The notes beneath the pieces were generated by a model. The model ran no database searches. It saw only the letters and a program-made list of their open reading frames with translations, and was not told the DNA's origin. Shown here piece by piece: positions 8,878 to 18,989 of a stretch of 64,000 nucleotides of DNA (positions within the stretch are counted from its first letter, which is position 1; every line of letters starts with the position of its first letter). This DNA comes from Marinobacter orientalis. Its GTDB lineage: Bacteria; Pseudomonadota; Gammaproteobacteria; Pseudomonadales; Oleiphilaceae. The position numbers and the translations under genes were made by a program. Location: NCBI RefSeq assembly GCF_004792665.1, contig NZ_SRZX01000010.1:1-64000 (forward strand), given 5' to 3'.

Positions 8878-8954
8878 TGGCGCGGCTGGGAGGATTCGAA
8901 CCTCCGACCGCCTGGTTCGTAGCCAGGTACTCTATCCAGCTGAGCTACAGCCGC
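8878..8954 (-). tRNA. tRNA-Arg (anticodon ACG), copy 2
   Basis: A 77-nt cloverleaf with the acceptor stem GCGGCTG/CAGCCGC, anticodon stem CCTGG/CCAGG and loop CTACGAA. The anticodon is ACG, which is normally edited to ICG to read CGU/CGC/CGA. The CCA end is encoded. It is identical to the copy at 9029-9105 and lies 74 bases downstream of it. Confidence 0.95.
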
Positions 8955-9028
8955 TTGAAACTGTGAATCCCGTCTGACTTGCGAGCAAGCCTCTGATTCC
9001 GGGTGCACGAGAGTGCATGCTTAATAAG

Positions 9029-9105
9029 TGGCGCGGCTGGGAGGATTCGAACCTCCGACCGCCTGGTTCGTAGCCAGGTACTCTATCCAGCTGAGCTACA
9101 GCCGC
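9029..9105 (-). tRNA. tRNA-Arg (anticodon ACG), copy 1
   Basis: A 77-nt cloverleaf identical to 8878-8954, with anticodon loop CTACGAA and an encoded CCA. It lies 67 bases downstream of tRNA-Ser and is probably cut from the same precursor. Confidence 0.95.
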
Positions 9106-9170
9106 GCATCCAAAAACTCTTACTTCAGCTCTGATCCGTTCTCTTTTGTCTCCGAATACCTCCGGAAAGA

Positions 9171-9262
<92 letters not shown>

Positions 9263-9277
9263 TTGAGAACGGGGCGT

Positions 9278-9286
9278 ATACTACCA
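9278..9286 (-). promoter_or_regulatory. Candidate extended -10 promoter of the tRNA cluster
   Basis: On the minus strand TGGTAGTAT (extended -10, TGn-TAGTAT) lies 15 bases upstream of tRNA-Ser and is followed by a GC-rich discriminator (ACGCCCC), typical of stable-RNA promoters under stringent control. No good -35 box is visible. Confidence 0.45.
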
Positions 9287-9346
9287 TAATTTTTCTGATT
9301 TCATAGGGTTGACACAAGTTTTTTCAGACCACGCCATCCCTGGTAC

Positions 9347-9380
9347 AAAAAAACCGTCCGGGTTCCCCTCGAACGGCTTT
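9347..9380 (-). terminator. Intrinsic terminator of csrA
   Basis: Read on the minus strand, a stem with outer arm GCCGT/ACGG and inner CGAGG/CCCG pairs is followed by seven T residues, 9 bases beyond the csrA stop codon. This separates csrA from the tRNA cluster. Confidence 0.8.
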
Positions 9381-9388
9381 CTTCACCC

Positions 9389-9586
9389 TCAGCTATTGCC
9401 AGGTTCCGGCTCTTCAGAGTCTTTCTCGCTCTGAATACGCTGATAGATTTCTTCACGGTGCACCGCCACTTCCTTCGGGGCATTTACACCGATTCTTACC
9501 TGATTACCCTTTACCCCAAGCACGGTTACGGTGATGTCATCACCGACCATCAGGGTTTCGCCAACACGACGGGTCAAAATCAACAT
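9389..9586 (-). CDS. csrA: Carbon storage regulator CsrA/RsmA
   Basis: A 65-residue RNA-binding regulator that blocks translation by binding GGA motifs in mRNA leaders. The sequence is canonical: [15 protein letters not shown] at the start, then [18 protein letters not shown] and [13 protein letters not shown], ending in an acidic tail. The start is fixed by the family and by the GGAG and AAGGA purine runs just before the ATG; an in-frame extension to 9664 has no support. It lies 186 bases downstream of lysC, in the alaS-lysC-csrA-tRNA order shared with Pseudomonas. A TATAAA (minus strand, 9642-9647) may be part of its own promoter. Confidence 0.97.
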   Translation of the reverse strand: MLILTRRVGETLMVGDDITVTVLGVKGNQVRIGVNAPKEVAVHREEIYQRIQSEKDSEEPEPGNS

Positions 9587-9772
9587 GTTCCTTACTCCCT
9601 TATCCAGAGCTACCTGTTCCGACAAATGTATACTACTTACTTTTATAGTGGGATCACTTATCAATCAAAAGACGCGTAGTGGCTTATACGCACACATGGA
9701 GACAGAAGCCTGCAAATGATTCCCTTTTTTACGGAAAGCCGAGGCGAACAATGCTACACGCCCGCCAAAATA

Positions 9773-11008
9773 TCAGGCCTCCTCCACTCCTGGCTTATCG
9801 AGTTCGAACGCACTATGAAGTGCGCGAACCGCCAGCTCAAGATATTTTTCATCAATCACCACAGAAATTTTTATCTCTGAGGTGGATATCATCAGAATGT
9901 TGATACCCTCGTTGGACAGTGCTGCAAACATTTTGGTTGCAACACCGGCGTGGGAACGCATGCCCACACCCACAATACTTACCTTGGCAATCTTGCTGTC
10001 ACCACTGACTTCACGCGCACCGAGTTCATCCGATACTTTCTGGAGAACAGCCTGGGCGCGCTTGAAGTCGTTGCGGTGCACAGTAAAGGTGAAATCCGTG
10101 CGATTGTCCGCACCCACGTTCTGAACAATCATGTCTACTTCGATGTTGGCATCACTGACCGGCTGCAGAATACGCAAGGCACTGCCGGGTGTATCGGGTA
10201 CACCAGCGATCGTCAGCTTGGCTTCATCACGGTTAAAGGCTATTCCGGAAACGACCGGTTGTTCCATGGCGTTTTCATCCTCGAGAGTAATCAGGGTGCC
10301 TTCGCCTTCCTGGAAGCTGGAAAGAACCCTTAAAGGAACATTATATTTACCTGCGAATTCCACCGCGCGAATCTGAAGTACCTTCGAGCCCAGACTGGCC
10401 ATCTCGATCATTTCTTCAAAGGTGATCCGCTCAAGCCTGCGGGCACTGTCGACCACCCGTGGGTCAGTGGTATAGACCCCATCCACATCAGTGTAGATCT
10501 GGCATTCATCGGCCTTCAACGCGGCGGCGAGGGCAACAGCTGTGGTATCCGATCCGCCCCGGCCCAGGGTGGTGATGCTGCCATTCTCATCAATGCCCTG
10601 AAAGCCTGCAACCACAACCACCCGGCCGGCATCCAGGTCTTCCCTCATGCGCTGCTCGTCAATCTGCCTGATGCGCGCCTTGGTGTGGCTGCTGTCAGTC
10701 AGGATCCGCACCTGGGAACCGGTATAGGAACGCGCATCGCAGCCACGCTTCTGCAGGGCCATGGAAAGCAGCGCGATGGTTACCTGCTCACCGGTGGAGA
10801 CCAGCACGTCCATTTCCCGCGGCGTGGGCTCTTCCATAATCTCATGGGCAAGGCCAATCAGACGGTTGGTCTCGCCACTCATGGCTGACACCACAACTAC
10901 CACGTCATGGCCTTCCCTGCGAAAGCGACTGACTTTCTCAGCAACCGCTTCAATCCGTCCGGTGGTGCCTACGGATGTACCACCAAATTTCTGAACCAAG
11001 AGCGCCAT
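9773..11008 (-). CDS. lysC: Aspartate kinase
   Basis: Phosphorylates aspartate, the first step towards Lys, Thr, Met and diaminopimelate. The 411-residue protein begins [15 protein letters not shown], the aspartokinase signature, with the kinase domain to about residue 250 and two ACT domains after it for amino-acid feedback. Near the domain boundary an internal Met ([17 protein letters not shown]) could serve as start of a separate beta subunit, as in some aspartokinases; no strong internal ribosome site is evident. The start at 11008 is preferred to the in-frame upstream codon at 11035, which would add nine unrelated residues. It lies between alaS and csrA on the same strand. Confidence 0.95.
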   Translation of the reverse strand: MALLVQKFGGTSVGTTGRIEAVAEKVSRFRREGHDVVVVVSAMSGETNRLIGLAHEIMEEPTPREMDVLVSTGEQVTIALLSMALQKRGCDARSYTGSQVRILTDSSHTKARIRQIDEQRMREDLDAGRVVVVAGFQGIDENGSITTLGRGGSDTTAVALAAALKADECQIYTDVDGVYTTDPRVVDSARRLERITFEEMIEMASLGSKVLQIRAVEFAGKYNVPLRVLSSFQEGEGTLITLEDENAMEQPVVSGIAFNRDEAKLTIAGVPDTPGSALRILQPVSDANIEVDMIVQNVGADNRTDFTFTVHRNDFKRAQAVLQKVSDELGAREVSGDSKIAKVSIVGVGMRSHAGVATKMFAALSNEGINILMISTSEIKISVVIDEKYLELAVRALHSAFELDKPGVEEA

Positions 11009-11110
11009 TATTTTCCCGATACCAAACGTGGACAAACGACAGGACGAAGCCCGCCTCAGACGACAAAACGGGCGGAATTATAAACGCCTGCCCGCTGCCG
11101 AAACAGTCAC

Positions 11111-13741
11111 CTATGCAATATTTTTCTCGACCCAGGCTGGAACGCCGGCGAGTGCATCCGCCAGCTTCGAAGGATCATTACCTCCACCCTGGGCCATATC
11201 CGGACGACCACCGCCCTTACCATCGACCTGGGCCGCCAGGTGCTTCATCAGGTCACCAGCCTTGATCCTGCCGGTGGCAGACTTGGTCACACCCGCCACC
11301 AGTGTCACTTTGCCGTCTTCAACGCTGGCCAGCACCACAACGCCCTCGCCCAGCTTGTTTTTGAGCTGATCAGCGGTTTCCATCAGCGCCTTGCGATCTG
11401 CACCCTGCATTTCCGAAGCAACCACTTTCAACCCGCCAACCTCCACGGCAGAACCAGCCAGGTCGGTTCCGGCGGAGCTCGCCAGTTTTGCCTGCAGAGC
11501 ACTGAGCTCTTTTTCGAGCTGCCGGTTACGATCCAGGGTTTGCTGAATTTTCTCCACCAGCGACTCACGGGAACCTTTCACCAGCTTTATCGCCTCACGC
11601 AGTGTCTGCTCGGTTTGCTCGACCCACTCCAGGGCACCAAAACCGGTCACCGCCTCAATGCGGCGAACGCCGGAGGAAATACCGCTTTCCGAGGTGATGC
11701 GGAACAGGCCGATATCACCGGTCCGTGCCACATGAGTACCACCACAGAGCTCCACAGAATAATCGTCCGAACCCATGCTCAGCACTCTGACGGTATCACC
11801 GTACTTTTCGCCGAACAGCGCCATGGCACCCTTCGCCCGGGCCTGCTCCATATCGGTGATCTCGGTCTGTACCGGTGTGTTATCCAGGATCTGCTGATTG
11901 ACCTGGTGCTCGATCTCCCGCAACTGTTCCGGTGTAACCGGCTCAAAATGGGAGAAGTCGAATCGCAGCTTGTCCGGATCCACCAGCGAGCCTTTCTGGG
12001 TAACATGCTCGCCCAACACCTTGCGGAGCGCGGCATGCATCAGATGCGTTGCCGAGTGGTTTTTCCTGGTCCGCTCGCGGCGATCGTGATCAATGCGGGC
12101 ATCCACTTCCAGTCCCGGGAACAGCTCGCCTTCCATCACCGTGCCGATGTGAAGGTGATTGCTGCCTTCCTTGCGGGTATCGGTGACCATGAAGCGGCCG
12201 CCGCTCCATGTCAGCAGGCCGGTATCTCCCACCTGGCCACCGGATTCCGCATAAAATGGCGTGCGCTCCAGCACCACCACCGCTTCGTCACCCGCCTGCG
12301 CGTTTTTCTCGTTGCCATCGACAATGACGGTGCGAATGGTTTCGTGGCCGTCTATATGCTCGTACCCGGTAAACTCCGTGGAACCTTCAATGTCCAGGCC
12401 GGCGGCGTTGTAATCCATACCAAACTTGCTGGCGGCACGGGCACGCTCGCGCTGAAGCTCCATCGCTTTGTCATAGCCTTCATAATCCAGGGCCAGGCCC
12501 CGCTCACGGGCAATGTCATTGGTCAGATCAACCGGGAAACCGTAGGTGTCATACAGGGTAAAGATGGTCTCACCCGGAATCTCCGAACCTTTGAGCTCGG
12601 CAATATCCTGCTCCAGCAGGCGCAACCCCTTGTCCAGGGTCTTGGCGAACTGTTCCTCTTCCTGCAGCAGCACCCTTTCGATCTGTTTGCGACTGCTGAC
12701 CAGTTGCGGATAGGCATCACCCATCAGCTCAACCAGGGCACCGGTCAGCTTGTAGAAAAATGCCTGGGTTGCGCCCAGCTTGTTGCCATGGCGCGCGGCC
12801 CGGCGAATAATCCGGCGCAGCACGAAGCCACGACCTTCGTTGGATGGCATCACCCCGTCGGCAATCAGGAAGGCGCAGGAGCGAATGTGGTCTGCCACGA
12901 CTCTCAAAGAAGCTTCCGTAGTGTCCACACCACCCAGAATGTCAGAAGCTGCATTGAGCAGATCCTGCATCAGGTCGATTTCATAATTGCTGTGAACGCC
13001 CTGCATTACGGCGGTAATGCGCTCAAGCCCCATGCCTGTATCGACCGACGGCTTGGGCAGAGGCAGCATGTCACCGTTCGCCTGGCGGTTATACTGCATG
13101 AACACCACATTCCAGATTTCTATGTAACGGTCACCGTCCTCTTCCGGGCTGCCCGGGGGCCCACCTTCAACGTCAGGGCCGTGGTCATAAAAAATCTCGG
13201 TACAGGGGCCGCAGGGGCCGGTATCGCCCATCTGCCAGAAGTTGTCAGAGGCATAGGGCGCGCCCTTGTTGTCGCCAATGCGCACAATCCGGTCTGCAGG
13301 AACGCCGATTTCCTGGTTCCAGATATCAAAAGCTTCGTCATCAGCGGCATAAACGGTCACCCACAGTTTTTCTTTCGGCAGGTTCAGCCAGTCACCGCCA
13401 GTCAGGAAGGTCCAGGCAAAGTTGATGGCTTCGCGCTTGAAGTAGTCACCGAAGCTGAAGTTGCCCAGCATCTCGAAAAAGGTGTGATGGCGCGCGGTGT
13501 AGCCCACGTTTTCCAGGTCGTTGTGCTTGCCGCCCGCCCGAACGCATTTCTGCGACGTCGTTGCACGGGTATAGTCGCGTTCTTCCCGGCCCAGAAACAC
13601 GTCCTTGAACTGGTTCATTCCCGCGTTCGTGAACAGCAGGGTCGGGTCATCAGCTGGCACCAACGAGCTGCTTGGCACGATGGTATGGCCCTGCTGGTGA
13701 AAGTAGTCGAGAAATGCCTGTCGCAACTCTGCGGTTTTCAT
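11111..13741 (-). CDS. alaS: Alanyl-tRNA synthetase
   Basis: Charges tRNA-Ala and edits mischarged Ser or Gly. The 876-residue protein shows a class II catalytic core ([18 protein letters not shown] at the start, [18 protein letters not shown]), an editing domain with the zinc motif [11 protein letters not shown] and [13 protein letters not shown], and a C-terminal coiled coil with a DHHA1-like domain ending in [13 protein letters not shown] chose the Met before KTAELRQAF because it matches the E. coli start. An upstream in-frame start at 13792 adds 17 residues not seen in the family. It heads the alaS-lysC-csrA series; the gap to lysC is 102 bases. Confidence 0.97.
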   Translation of the reverse strand: MKTAELRQAFLDYFHQQGHTIVPSSSLVPADDPTLLFTNAGMNQFKDVFLGREERDYTRATTSQKCVRAGGKHNDLENVGYTARHHTFFEMLGNFSFGDYFKREAINFAWTFLTGGDWLNLPKEKLWVTVYAADDEAFDIWNQEIGVPADRIVRIGDNKGAPYASDNFWQMGDTGPCGPCTEIFYDHGPDVEGGPPGSPEEDGDRYIEIWNVVFMQYNRQANGDMLPLPKPSVDTGMGLERITAVMQGVHSNYEIDLMQDLLNAASDILGGVDTTEASLRVVADHIRSCAFLIADGVMPSNEGRGFVLRRIIRRAARHGNKLGATQAFFYKLTGALVELMGDAYPQLVSSRKQIERVLLQEEEQFAKTLDKGLRLLEQDIAELKGSEIPGETIFTLYDTYGFPVDLTNDIARERGLALDYEGYDKAMELQRERARAASKFGMDYNAAGLDIEGSTEFTGYEHIDGHETIRTVIVDGNEKNAQAGDEAVVVLERTPFYAESGGQVGDTGLLTWSGGRFMVTDTRKEGSNHLHIGTVMEGELFPGLEVDARIDHDRRERTRKNHSATHLMHAALRKVLGEHVTQKGSLVDPDKLRFDFSHFEPVTPEQLREIEHQVNQQILDNTPVQTEITDMEQARAKGAMALFGEKYGDTVRVLSMGSDDYSVELCGGTHVARTGDIGLFRITSESGISSGVRRIEAVTGFGALEWVEQTEQTLREAIKLVKGSRESLVEKIQQTLDRNRQLEKELSALQAKLASSAGTDLAGSAVEVGGLKVVASEMQGADRKALMETADQLKNKLGEGVVVLASVEDGKVTLVAGVTKSATGRIKAGDLMKHLAAQVDGKGGGRPDMAQGGGNDPSKLADALAGVPAWVEKNIA

Positions 13742-13871
13742 AGCCCTTTGATACCCTTCTATAAACCCGTTTGGGTCCATGTTTAAAGACACATACTTAC
13801 ATGCGTTTGCAAATCCGCTACTCTAGCACACGCCGAGAACAGGAAAAACGTGAAACATCACAGGAGACGCC

Positions 13872-14408
13872 ATGCCGCGCCGCTTTCATTCCTCTGAGGA
13901 ATTGTTACCCCCCGCTCCTTTCATCAAGCGGCTCATGGCCGTGATTTATGATGCACTGATCAGTGTTGCGGTGCTGCTGGTGACCACCTGGGCGTACACA
14001 CTCGTAGCAGGCTGGATTACCGGCTGGGACAGGTATGAGGAAATGGCGGAAGCCGGCACCCTGGAGGCAGATCCGATACTCACGTTTGTGCTGTTCCTGA
14101 CTTTATACCTGTTCTTCGGCTATTTCTGGACCAGAACCGGTCAGACGCTGGGGATGCAGGTATGGCGTATTCGGATTGAAAACCTGGATGGCACATCCGT
14201 GTCCTGGACGCAGGCACTGAAACGCTATGTGGCCGCCGCCGCGATTCTGTTCGTTGCCCTGCTGGGCGCCTATTACCTGAATGCCGCTACCCTGTTTGTA
14301 ACCATTCCGGCGATTATCGCGCTGTTCTACCCTATCAACGGGCTTTCGCTGACGGACCGTGCCTCCGGCAGCATCGTTGCCTCGGTGCCCAAAGAGTCCG
14401 TGAAATAA
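13872..14408 (+). CDS. RDD-family membrane protein
   Basis: A 178-residue inner-membrane protein of the RDD family. A predicted N-terminal helix (about 23-50) follows FIKRLMAVIYD, where the family's Arg-Asp pair is present as R20 and D27. Two more hydrophobic stretches lie at about 70-88 and 115-155, with the conserved GQTLGMQVWRIRI between. The function is uncertain; some RDD proteins have been linked to Na+ transport. A GGAG site precedes the ATG. Its stop codon abuts the stop codon of convergent lptG with no spacer. Confidence 0.85.
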   Translation: MPRRFHSSEELLPPAPFIKRLMAVIYDALISVAVLLVTTWAYTLVAGWITGWDRYEEMAEAGTLEADPILTFVLFLTLYLFFGYFWTRTGQTLGMQVWRIRIENLDGTSVSWTQALKRYVAAAAILFVALLGAYYLNAATLFVTIPAIIALFYPINGLSLTDRASGSIVASVPKESVK

Positions 14409-15476
14409 CTAGCCGGCCCTTCTCATCAGTACGGTACCAACCACGGCACTGATGGCTATTGGCAACAGGATCGCAACCACCGGATTGAAGCCAAACACAA
14501 CGCTCATCGGCCCCAGCAGGTCCTGCATGTACTTGAAAAGCAGCCCTACGATCAGGCCGGTAAACACCCGAAATCCCATGGTCACAGACCTGAGCGGCCC
14601 GAAAACAAAGGAGATCGCCACCAGCACCATAACCGCAGTGCCCAGCGGCATCAGAACTTTCTTCCAGAATGCCAGCCAGTAATTGGCGGCGTTCAACCCC
14701 TGCTCACCCAGGTAGCTGGCGTAGGTATAAAGGCCCGAGATGGACAGGTCCTCCGGCTTTACAATCAGAACACTGAGCACATCGGGGGACAGGCCTGTCT
14801 TCCAGCGCAGCGCCCGGTATTTTTTCTGCGTGTTCCCATCCTCACTCAGATTGGTTGTGGTGACATTTTTCAGCAACCAGTCGTCGCCCTGATAGATGGC
14901 TCTTTCAGCAAAGGTCACGGACACCAGCCAGCGCTCATCATCAAAACGGAACAGCGATATGCCGTGCAGCACCCCATTGGGCTGAACGGCATTCAGGTGC
15001 ATGAACACCTCACCTTCCCGGTGCCAGATGCCCGAGGCAGATGCGACGTTTTCTCCCGCGCCCTGGGCAATTGCTTTCCGGCTCTGGGCCATGCGCTCTG
15101 CCGGAGGCGCAACGTATTCACCAATCAACACGCCGATCAACACCACCACCAGCGCCGGCTTCATGGCAGACCAGACAATACGCTTAAGGGATACCCCGGC
15201 AGCACGAATAACCGTCAGTTCGGAAGAGCTTGCCATGGCGCCGAGCCCGACCAGGCATCCCATGAAAGCGCCGAGAGGCAGATAGTCGTAGATGCGGCGA
15301 GGCAAAGTCATCAGCACATAGAACAAAGCCTGCAGCATCTGATAATCGTTTCTGGCGTCATCCAGCTCGGCGATGAATGCAAAAATCAGGTCCAGGGACA
15401 GCACCACCAGCATCACCAGGAAAATGGCGCCACCTACCGTATTCATCACATAACGGTCGATCTTACGCACGGGCAC
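14409..15476 (-). CDS. lptG: LPS export ABC transporter permease LptG
   Basis: One of two membrane subunits of the LptB2FG transporter that extracts lipopolysaccharide from the inner membrane and passes it to LptC. The 355-residue protein has the YjgP/YjgQ layout: two N-terminal helices (RKIDRYVMNTVGGAIFLVMLV), a periplasmic beta-jellyroll (about 130-270) and C-terminal helices. It overlaps the end of lptF by 14 bases and starts with GTG, so translational coupling is likely. lptB and lptA are not in the window. Confidence 0.93.
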   Translation of the reverse strand: MPVRKIDRYVMNTVGGAIFLVMLVVLSLDLIFAFIAELDDARNDYQMLQALFYVLMTLPRRIYDYLPLGAFMGCLVGLGAMASSSELTVIRAAGVSLKRIVWSAMKPALVVVLIGVLIGEYVAPPAERMAQSRKAIAQGAGENVASASGIWHREGEVFMHLNAVQPNGVLHGISLFRFDDERWLVSVTFAERAIYQGDDWLLKNVTTTNLSEDGNTQKKYRALRWKTGLSPDVLSVLIVKPEDLSISGLYTYASYLGEQGLNAANYWLAFWKKVLMPLGTAVMVLVAISFVFGPLRSVTMGFRVFTGLIVGLLFKYMQDLLGPMSVVFGFNPVVAILLPIAISAVVGTVLMRRAG

Positions 15477-16566
15477 GACCCTCCCGAGTCAGTCGCCGCC
15501 GGTTCAGCCAGGCGGGACCGAACAGCAGCCATAGCCCGAGCAGCAGAAAGATAGCGTGAACCCAGAGCAGGCCGATCCATTCCGGAACCTTCCCGCTTTC
15601 AAGAGCATCCCGGGCCACGATGAGAAGACCGAGGTAGGTGATATAGACCAGCATCGCCGGAAGCAGATGAAAGAAGCGCCCCTGGCGCGGATTCACACGG
15701 CTGAGCCGAACCGCCAGCAAAGTGACAATCGGCACGATCAGCGGCAGGGTAAAGCGCCAGTGCAGCATGGCGCGGTGTCCCGGGTCATCCGACGCCATCA
15801 AATCCCAGGTACTCAGCCCCTCTTCCAGCTCCTTTTGCCGGGCATCACCGCCGCGGATTTTCAGCCCATAGGCATCGAAGCCGGTCACATCGTAATCGAG
15901 ATTACCGGGGATACCCTCGAAGCGGGCTCCCTCCTCGAGCACCAGGAACCGGCTGCCGGTGTCTTCATCAATCAGCTGGGAGCCTTCCCTGGCGGTAATA
16001 ATCGACAGGCCCTTGCCATTGCGGTTGTACTCGGCAATGAAAACGCCCTCAAGGCGGCGCTTGTCGTCACTCAATCCTTCCGTGTAGGTAACACGCTCAC
16101 CTGATGACAGCGACTGGAAGCGTCCCGGTGCCAGCATTTCAAATTCCGTCGCCTGACGTTGCTCATTGAAAATGGCCTCCACCTGCTTCATGCCCCACGG
16201 GGACACATACAGGCTCATGGCCCCCACGGTCAGAATCACCGGGATGCTGCCGATCAGGGTCTTGCCCAGCAGCTGCTTTTCGCTGACGCCGCAGGCAAAC
16301 AGCACCGTCATTTCGCTTTCCAGGTACATCCGCCCGTAAGCCAGCAGAATGCCGATGAAAAAACCCAATGGAAGGATCAGTTCCAGGAAACCGGGGAAAC
16401 GGTAGGCCATGATCTGGAACAGCACATCTCCGGCCAGTTCGCCGGCGGCGGCATCCGCCAGATACTTGATAAACCGGCCGCTCATGAACACCATCAGCAA
16501 AATGCCGGAAACGGCAAGCATGCTGACAATCACCTGACGGGTAAGGTATCGGAAAACGATGCTCAA
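15463..16566 (-). CDS. lptF: LPS export ABC transporter permease LptF
   Basis: Partner of LptG in the lipopolysaccharide extractor. It starts SIVFRYLTRQVIVSMLAVSG, typical of LptF, has six predicted membrane helices in two groups of three and a central periplasmic domain (about 125-265). The 367 residues are the usual length. The start codon is TTG with a GAGAG ribosome site about 8 bases upstream; no ATG is available nearby. It is divergent from pepA (206 bases between), the arrangement seen in many gammaproteobacteria. Confidence 0.93.
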   Translation of the reverse strand: MSIVFRYLTRQVIVSMLAVSGILLMVFMSGRFIKYLADAAAGELAGDVLFQIMAYRFPGFLELILPLGFFIGILLAYGRMYLESEMTVLFACGVSEKQLLGKTLIGSIPVILTVGAMSLYVSPWGMKQVEAIFNEQRQATEFEMLAPGRFQSLSSGERVTYTEGLSDDKRRLEGVFIAEYNRNGKGLSIITAREGSQLIDEDTGSRFLVLEEGARFEGIPGNLDYDVTGFDAYGLKIRGGDARQKELEEGLSTWDLMASDDPGHRAMLHWRFTLPLIVPIVTLLAVRLSRVNPRQGRFFHLLPAMLVYITYLGLLIVARDALESGKVPEWIGLLWVHAIFLLLGLWLLFGPAWLNRRRLTREGRARA

Positions 16567-16772
16567 TTCGGTCTCTCAGAGCCGGATGCGACCGGAGTCG
16601 GTGGAAATCTGGATTCGCCGTATTCTAAGTAACCTTGGCACCGAATGACAGACCACAGGGTTAACAAGCTGTCAGCGCTTGATAATTTTGCCCCAAACCC
16701 CAATGCTATAGGCATTCGGACAGCAAACCCGTGCGGGACTGTCCTCCATCCGAATAACCAACGGGAGTTGCC

Positions 16773-18266
16773 ATGAATTTTACCCTGAGCAGTAAGCCCA
16801 TTCCCGACACCAAAGCGGATTGCCTTGTTGTCGCCCTGCCGGAGAAAGGCGACTGGCCTGCCTCCACCACACAGGCAAACGAAGCCCTGGGCGGACTGAT
16901 CAAGGCCCTGCATAAAAACGGGGATGCTACCGGTAAAAACGCAACCACCCTGCTAGTGCCTCTGGACGGACAACCCTGGTCACGCCTGTTGGTGGTCGGC
17001 ACCGGTGCAGACAAGGACCGCACCCCCGCAAACTATCGCAAGGCCCTTGTTGCCATGGCGAACCAGATCAAGGATGGCCCCTCCAAACACGTCCTGATTG
17101 GCCTGGGCGACACGCTGGTGACCGGCGATGACGCCACCAGCTCCGAAGCTGCACGTCTGAACCTCCTTGGGCGCACTCTGGAAGAACAGTTCTACCGATT
17201 CAGCGAGTTCAAGAGCGAGAAGCCCTCAGACCGCAAACTGGCAAAAGTCACCGTTGCCGCCTCCGGCACGGGCGAGTCGTTAAAAGACGCGTTTAACCTG
17301 GGCCTGGCCACCGGTCGCGGCATGAACTTTACTCGTGACCTCGGCAATACACCGCCGAACGTCTGCCATCCTACCTGGCTCGCCGAACACGCCGAACAGC
17401 TGGCGAAAGCCAACGACGTCATCAAGACCGAAGTGCTCGATGAGAAACAGATGAAGAAGCTGGGCATGCACAGCCTGCTTTCCGTGTCTGCCGGCAGCGC
17501 CCAGCCCGCCAAGCTGATTGTTATGGAATACCGTGGCGGCAAGGAGAAGGACAAGCCTTACGTGCTTGTGGGTAAAGGCATCACCTTCGATACCGGCGGC
17601 ATCAGCCTCAAGCCCGGCGAAGGCATGGATGAAATGAAGTATGACATGGGTGGTGCTGCCGCTGTGTTCGGTGCCATGAAAACCATTGCCGAAACCAGGC
17701 CGAAAATCAACGTGGTTGCCGTTATCGCCGCTGCCGAAAACATGCCCAGTGGCACTGCGACCCGCCCGGGCGATATCGTCACCTCCATGTCCGGCCAGAC
17801 CATCGAAATCCTCAACACCGATGCCGAAGGCCGCCTGGTGCTGTGCGATGCGCTCACCTACGTCAAGAAATTCGACCCGGAAGTGGTTGTCGACATGGCC
17901 ACCCTCACCGGCGCCTGCATCATCGCCCTGGGCAGTCACGCCACCGGCCTGCTGAGCAACAACGACGACCTGGCCAACGACCTGCTGGCAGCCGGTGAAC
18001 GCGCCGGCGATCGCGCCTGGCGCCTGCCCCTGTGGGACGAATACCAGAGCCAGCTCGACAGCAACTTCGCCGACATGCAGAACATCGGCGGCCGCCCGGC
18101 CGGCACCATCACCGCAGCGTGTTTCCTGTCGCGCTTCGCCAAGGACTATCGCTGGGCACACCTGGATATCGCCGGCACCGCCTGGAATTCCGGCAAGGCG
18201 AAAGGCTCCACCGGTCGCCCGGTACCCTTGCTGGTCGATTACCTGATGTCCCATGCCGGAAAGTAA
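16773..18266 (+). CDS. pepA: Leucyl aminopeptidase (PepA, M17)
   Basis: A hexameric cytosolic di-metal aminopeptidase. In E. coli PepA is also a DNA-binding protein used in Xer recombination and carAB regulation. The 497 residues include an N-terminal macro-like domain and the M17 catalytic domain with VLVGKGITFDTGGISLKPG, the NTDAEGRL signature and metal-binding Asp/Glu residues. A GGGAG ribosome site lies about 7 bases before the ATG. An extended -10-like TATAGG is visible at 16707-16712. The gene overlaps holC by 14 bases. Confidence 0.96.
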   Translation: MNFTLSSKPIPDTKADCLVVALPEKGDWPASTTQANEALGGLIKALHKNGDATGKNATTLLVPLDGQPWSRLLVVGTGADKDRTPANYRKALVAMANQIKDGPSKHVLIGLGDTLVTGDDATSSEAARLNLLGRTLEEQFYRFSEFKSEKPSDRKLAKVTVAASGTGESLKDAFNLGLATGRGMNFTRDLGNTPPNVCHPTWLAEHAEQLAKANDVIKTEVLDEKQMKKLGMHSLLSVSAGSAQPAKLIVMEYRGGKEKDKPYVLVGKGITFDTGGISLKPGEGMDEMKYDMGGAAAVFGAMKTIAETRPKINVVAVIAAAENMPSGTATRPGDIVTSMSGQTIEILNTDAEGRLVLCDALTYVKKFDPEVVVDMATLTGACIIALGSHATGLLSNNDDLANDLLAAGERAGDRAWRLPLWDEYQSQLDSNFADMQNIGGRPAGTITAACFLSRFAKDYRWAHLDIAGTAWNSGKAKGSTGRPVPLLVDYLMSHAGK

Positions 18267-18726
18267 CCCCGGCGTCCGGAATGAAAGGAACCAGTCCTAC
18301 TGGTTCCACATCCTCACCCAGAACACCCCTGCTGCCCGCAATCTTCACACCGCCAAACTGGTGTTCAAGGCCCGACAGCAGGGAGATCGCGTGGGCATCG
18401 TCTGCGACACCATGCAGCACGCCCGGGAACTGGACGACCTGCTCTGGAACTTCAGCCCGGACGCCTTTATCCCCCATAGCATCGTCCCCGACTCCGCCAC
18501 TACCTGTACCGATCCCGTCGGGATATTGCTTTGCCCGCCGGTGGCAGAGGACTGGGATACCGTGATCATCCTCTCGGACACGTTGCCGGCAGAAGCGGAC
18601 CGGTTTAAACGGTTGGCGCTGGTGGCTCATAATGATGAGGCGGTGCTGGGGCAGGCGCGGTCGCATTTCAAGCAGTTGCGGGCGTTGGGGATTGAGCCTC
18701 GGGTGCATGATCAGAGGAAGCGGTGA
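18253..18726 (+). CDS. holC: DNA polymerase III chi subunit HolC
   Basis: Clamp-loader accessory subunit that, with HolD, connects the loader to single-strand binding protein. The 157-residue protein fits the family: SYWFHILTQN near the N-terminus, KLVFKARQQGDRVGIVCDT, a WNFSPDAFIPHS segment and a basic C-terminus (RVHDQRKR). E. coli chi is about ten residues shorter, mostly at the N-terminus. It overlaps the end of pepA by 14 bases. A large inverted repeat separates it from valS. Confidence 0.93.
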   Translation: MPESNPGVRNERNQSYWFHILTQNTPAARNLHTAKLVFKARQQGDRVGIVCDTMQHARELDDLLWNFSPDAFIPHSIVPDSATTCTDPVGILLCPPVAEDWDTVIILSDTLPAEADRFKRLALVAHNDEAVLGQARSHFKQLRALGIEPRVHDQRKR

Positions 18727-18770
18727 GATTTTGAGCCTTTTGTAGGACTTCTCGTTTGGCGGAGGAGCGC

Positions 18771-18851
18771 GGTGGTGGTATTTATTTCCCTTGGGAAAAG
18801 AACTCGCTGCGCTCAGACACCTTTTCCTGGCGGGAAATAAATACCACCACC
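18771..18851. repeat. Long perfect inverted repeat between holC and valS
   Basis: Two perfect 20-base arms (18771-18790 and 18832-18851; the left begins GGTGGTGG and ends TTTCCC) enclose a 41-base loop. The loop has a nested 7-bp stem, GGAAAAG (18794-18800) with CTTTTCC (18821-18827). In RNA this would form a very stable hairpin, about 140 bases before the valS start. It lacks the CATCCATG units of the two other palindromes. Confidence 0.85.
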
Positions 18852-18989
18852 CCACTCTTGCAGGCCAGGCGGGTATCTCTCAAAGGGCGCAAGGTCTGTC
18901 TCTGGTTCGCCGCGAACCGACGGACCATGTATAATCGACGGTCTCAAATTTCCCTTGTGAATCAACCAAACGGTCACCAGCAGAAACCC

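Noticed and set aside
11240..13786. 848-codon open frame opposite alaS
   Set aside because: It is the shadow of alaS on the other strand. Its protein is rich in His, Gln and Arg without domains, and alaS has every family motif.
18756..18989. N-terminal extension of valS
   Set aside because: The 78 extra codons read through the palindrome and do not resemble ValS.
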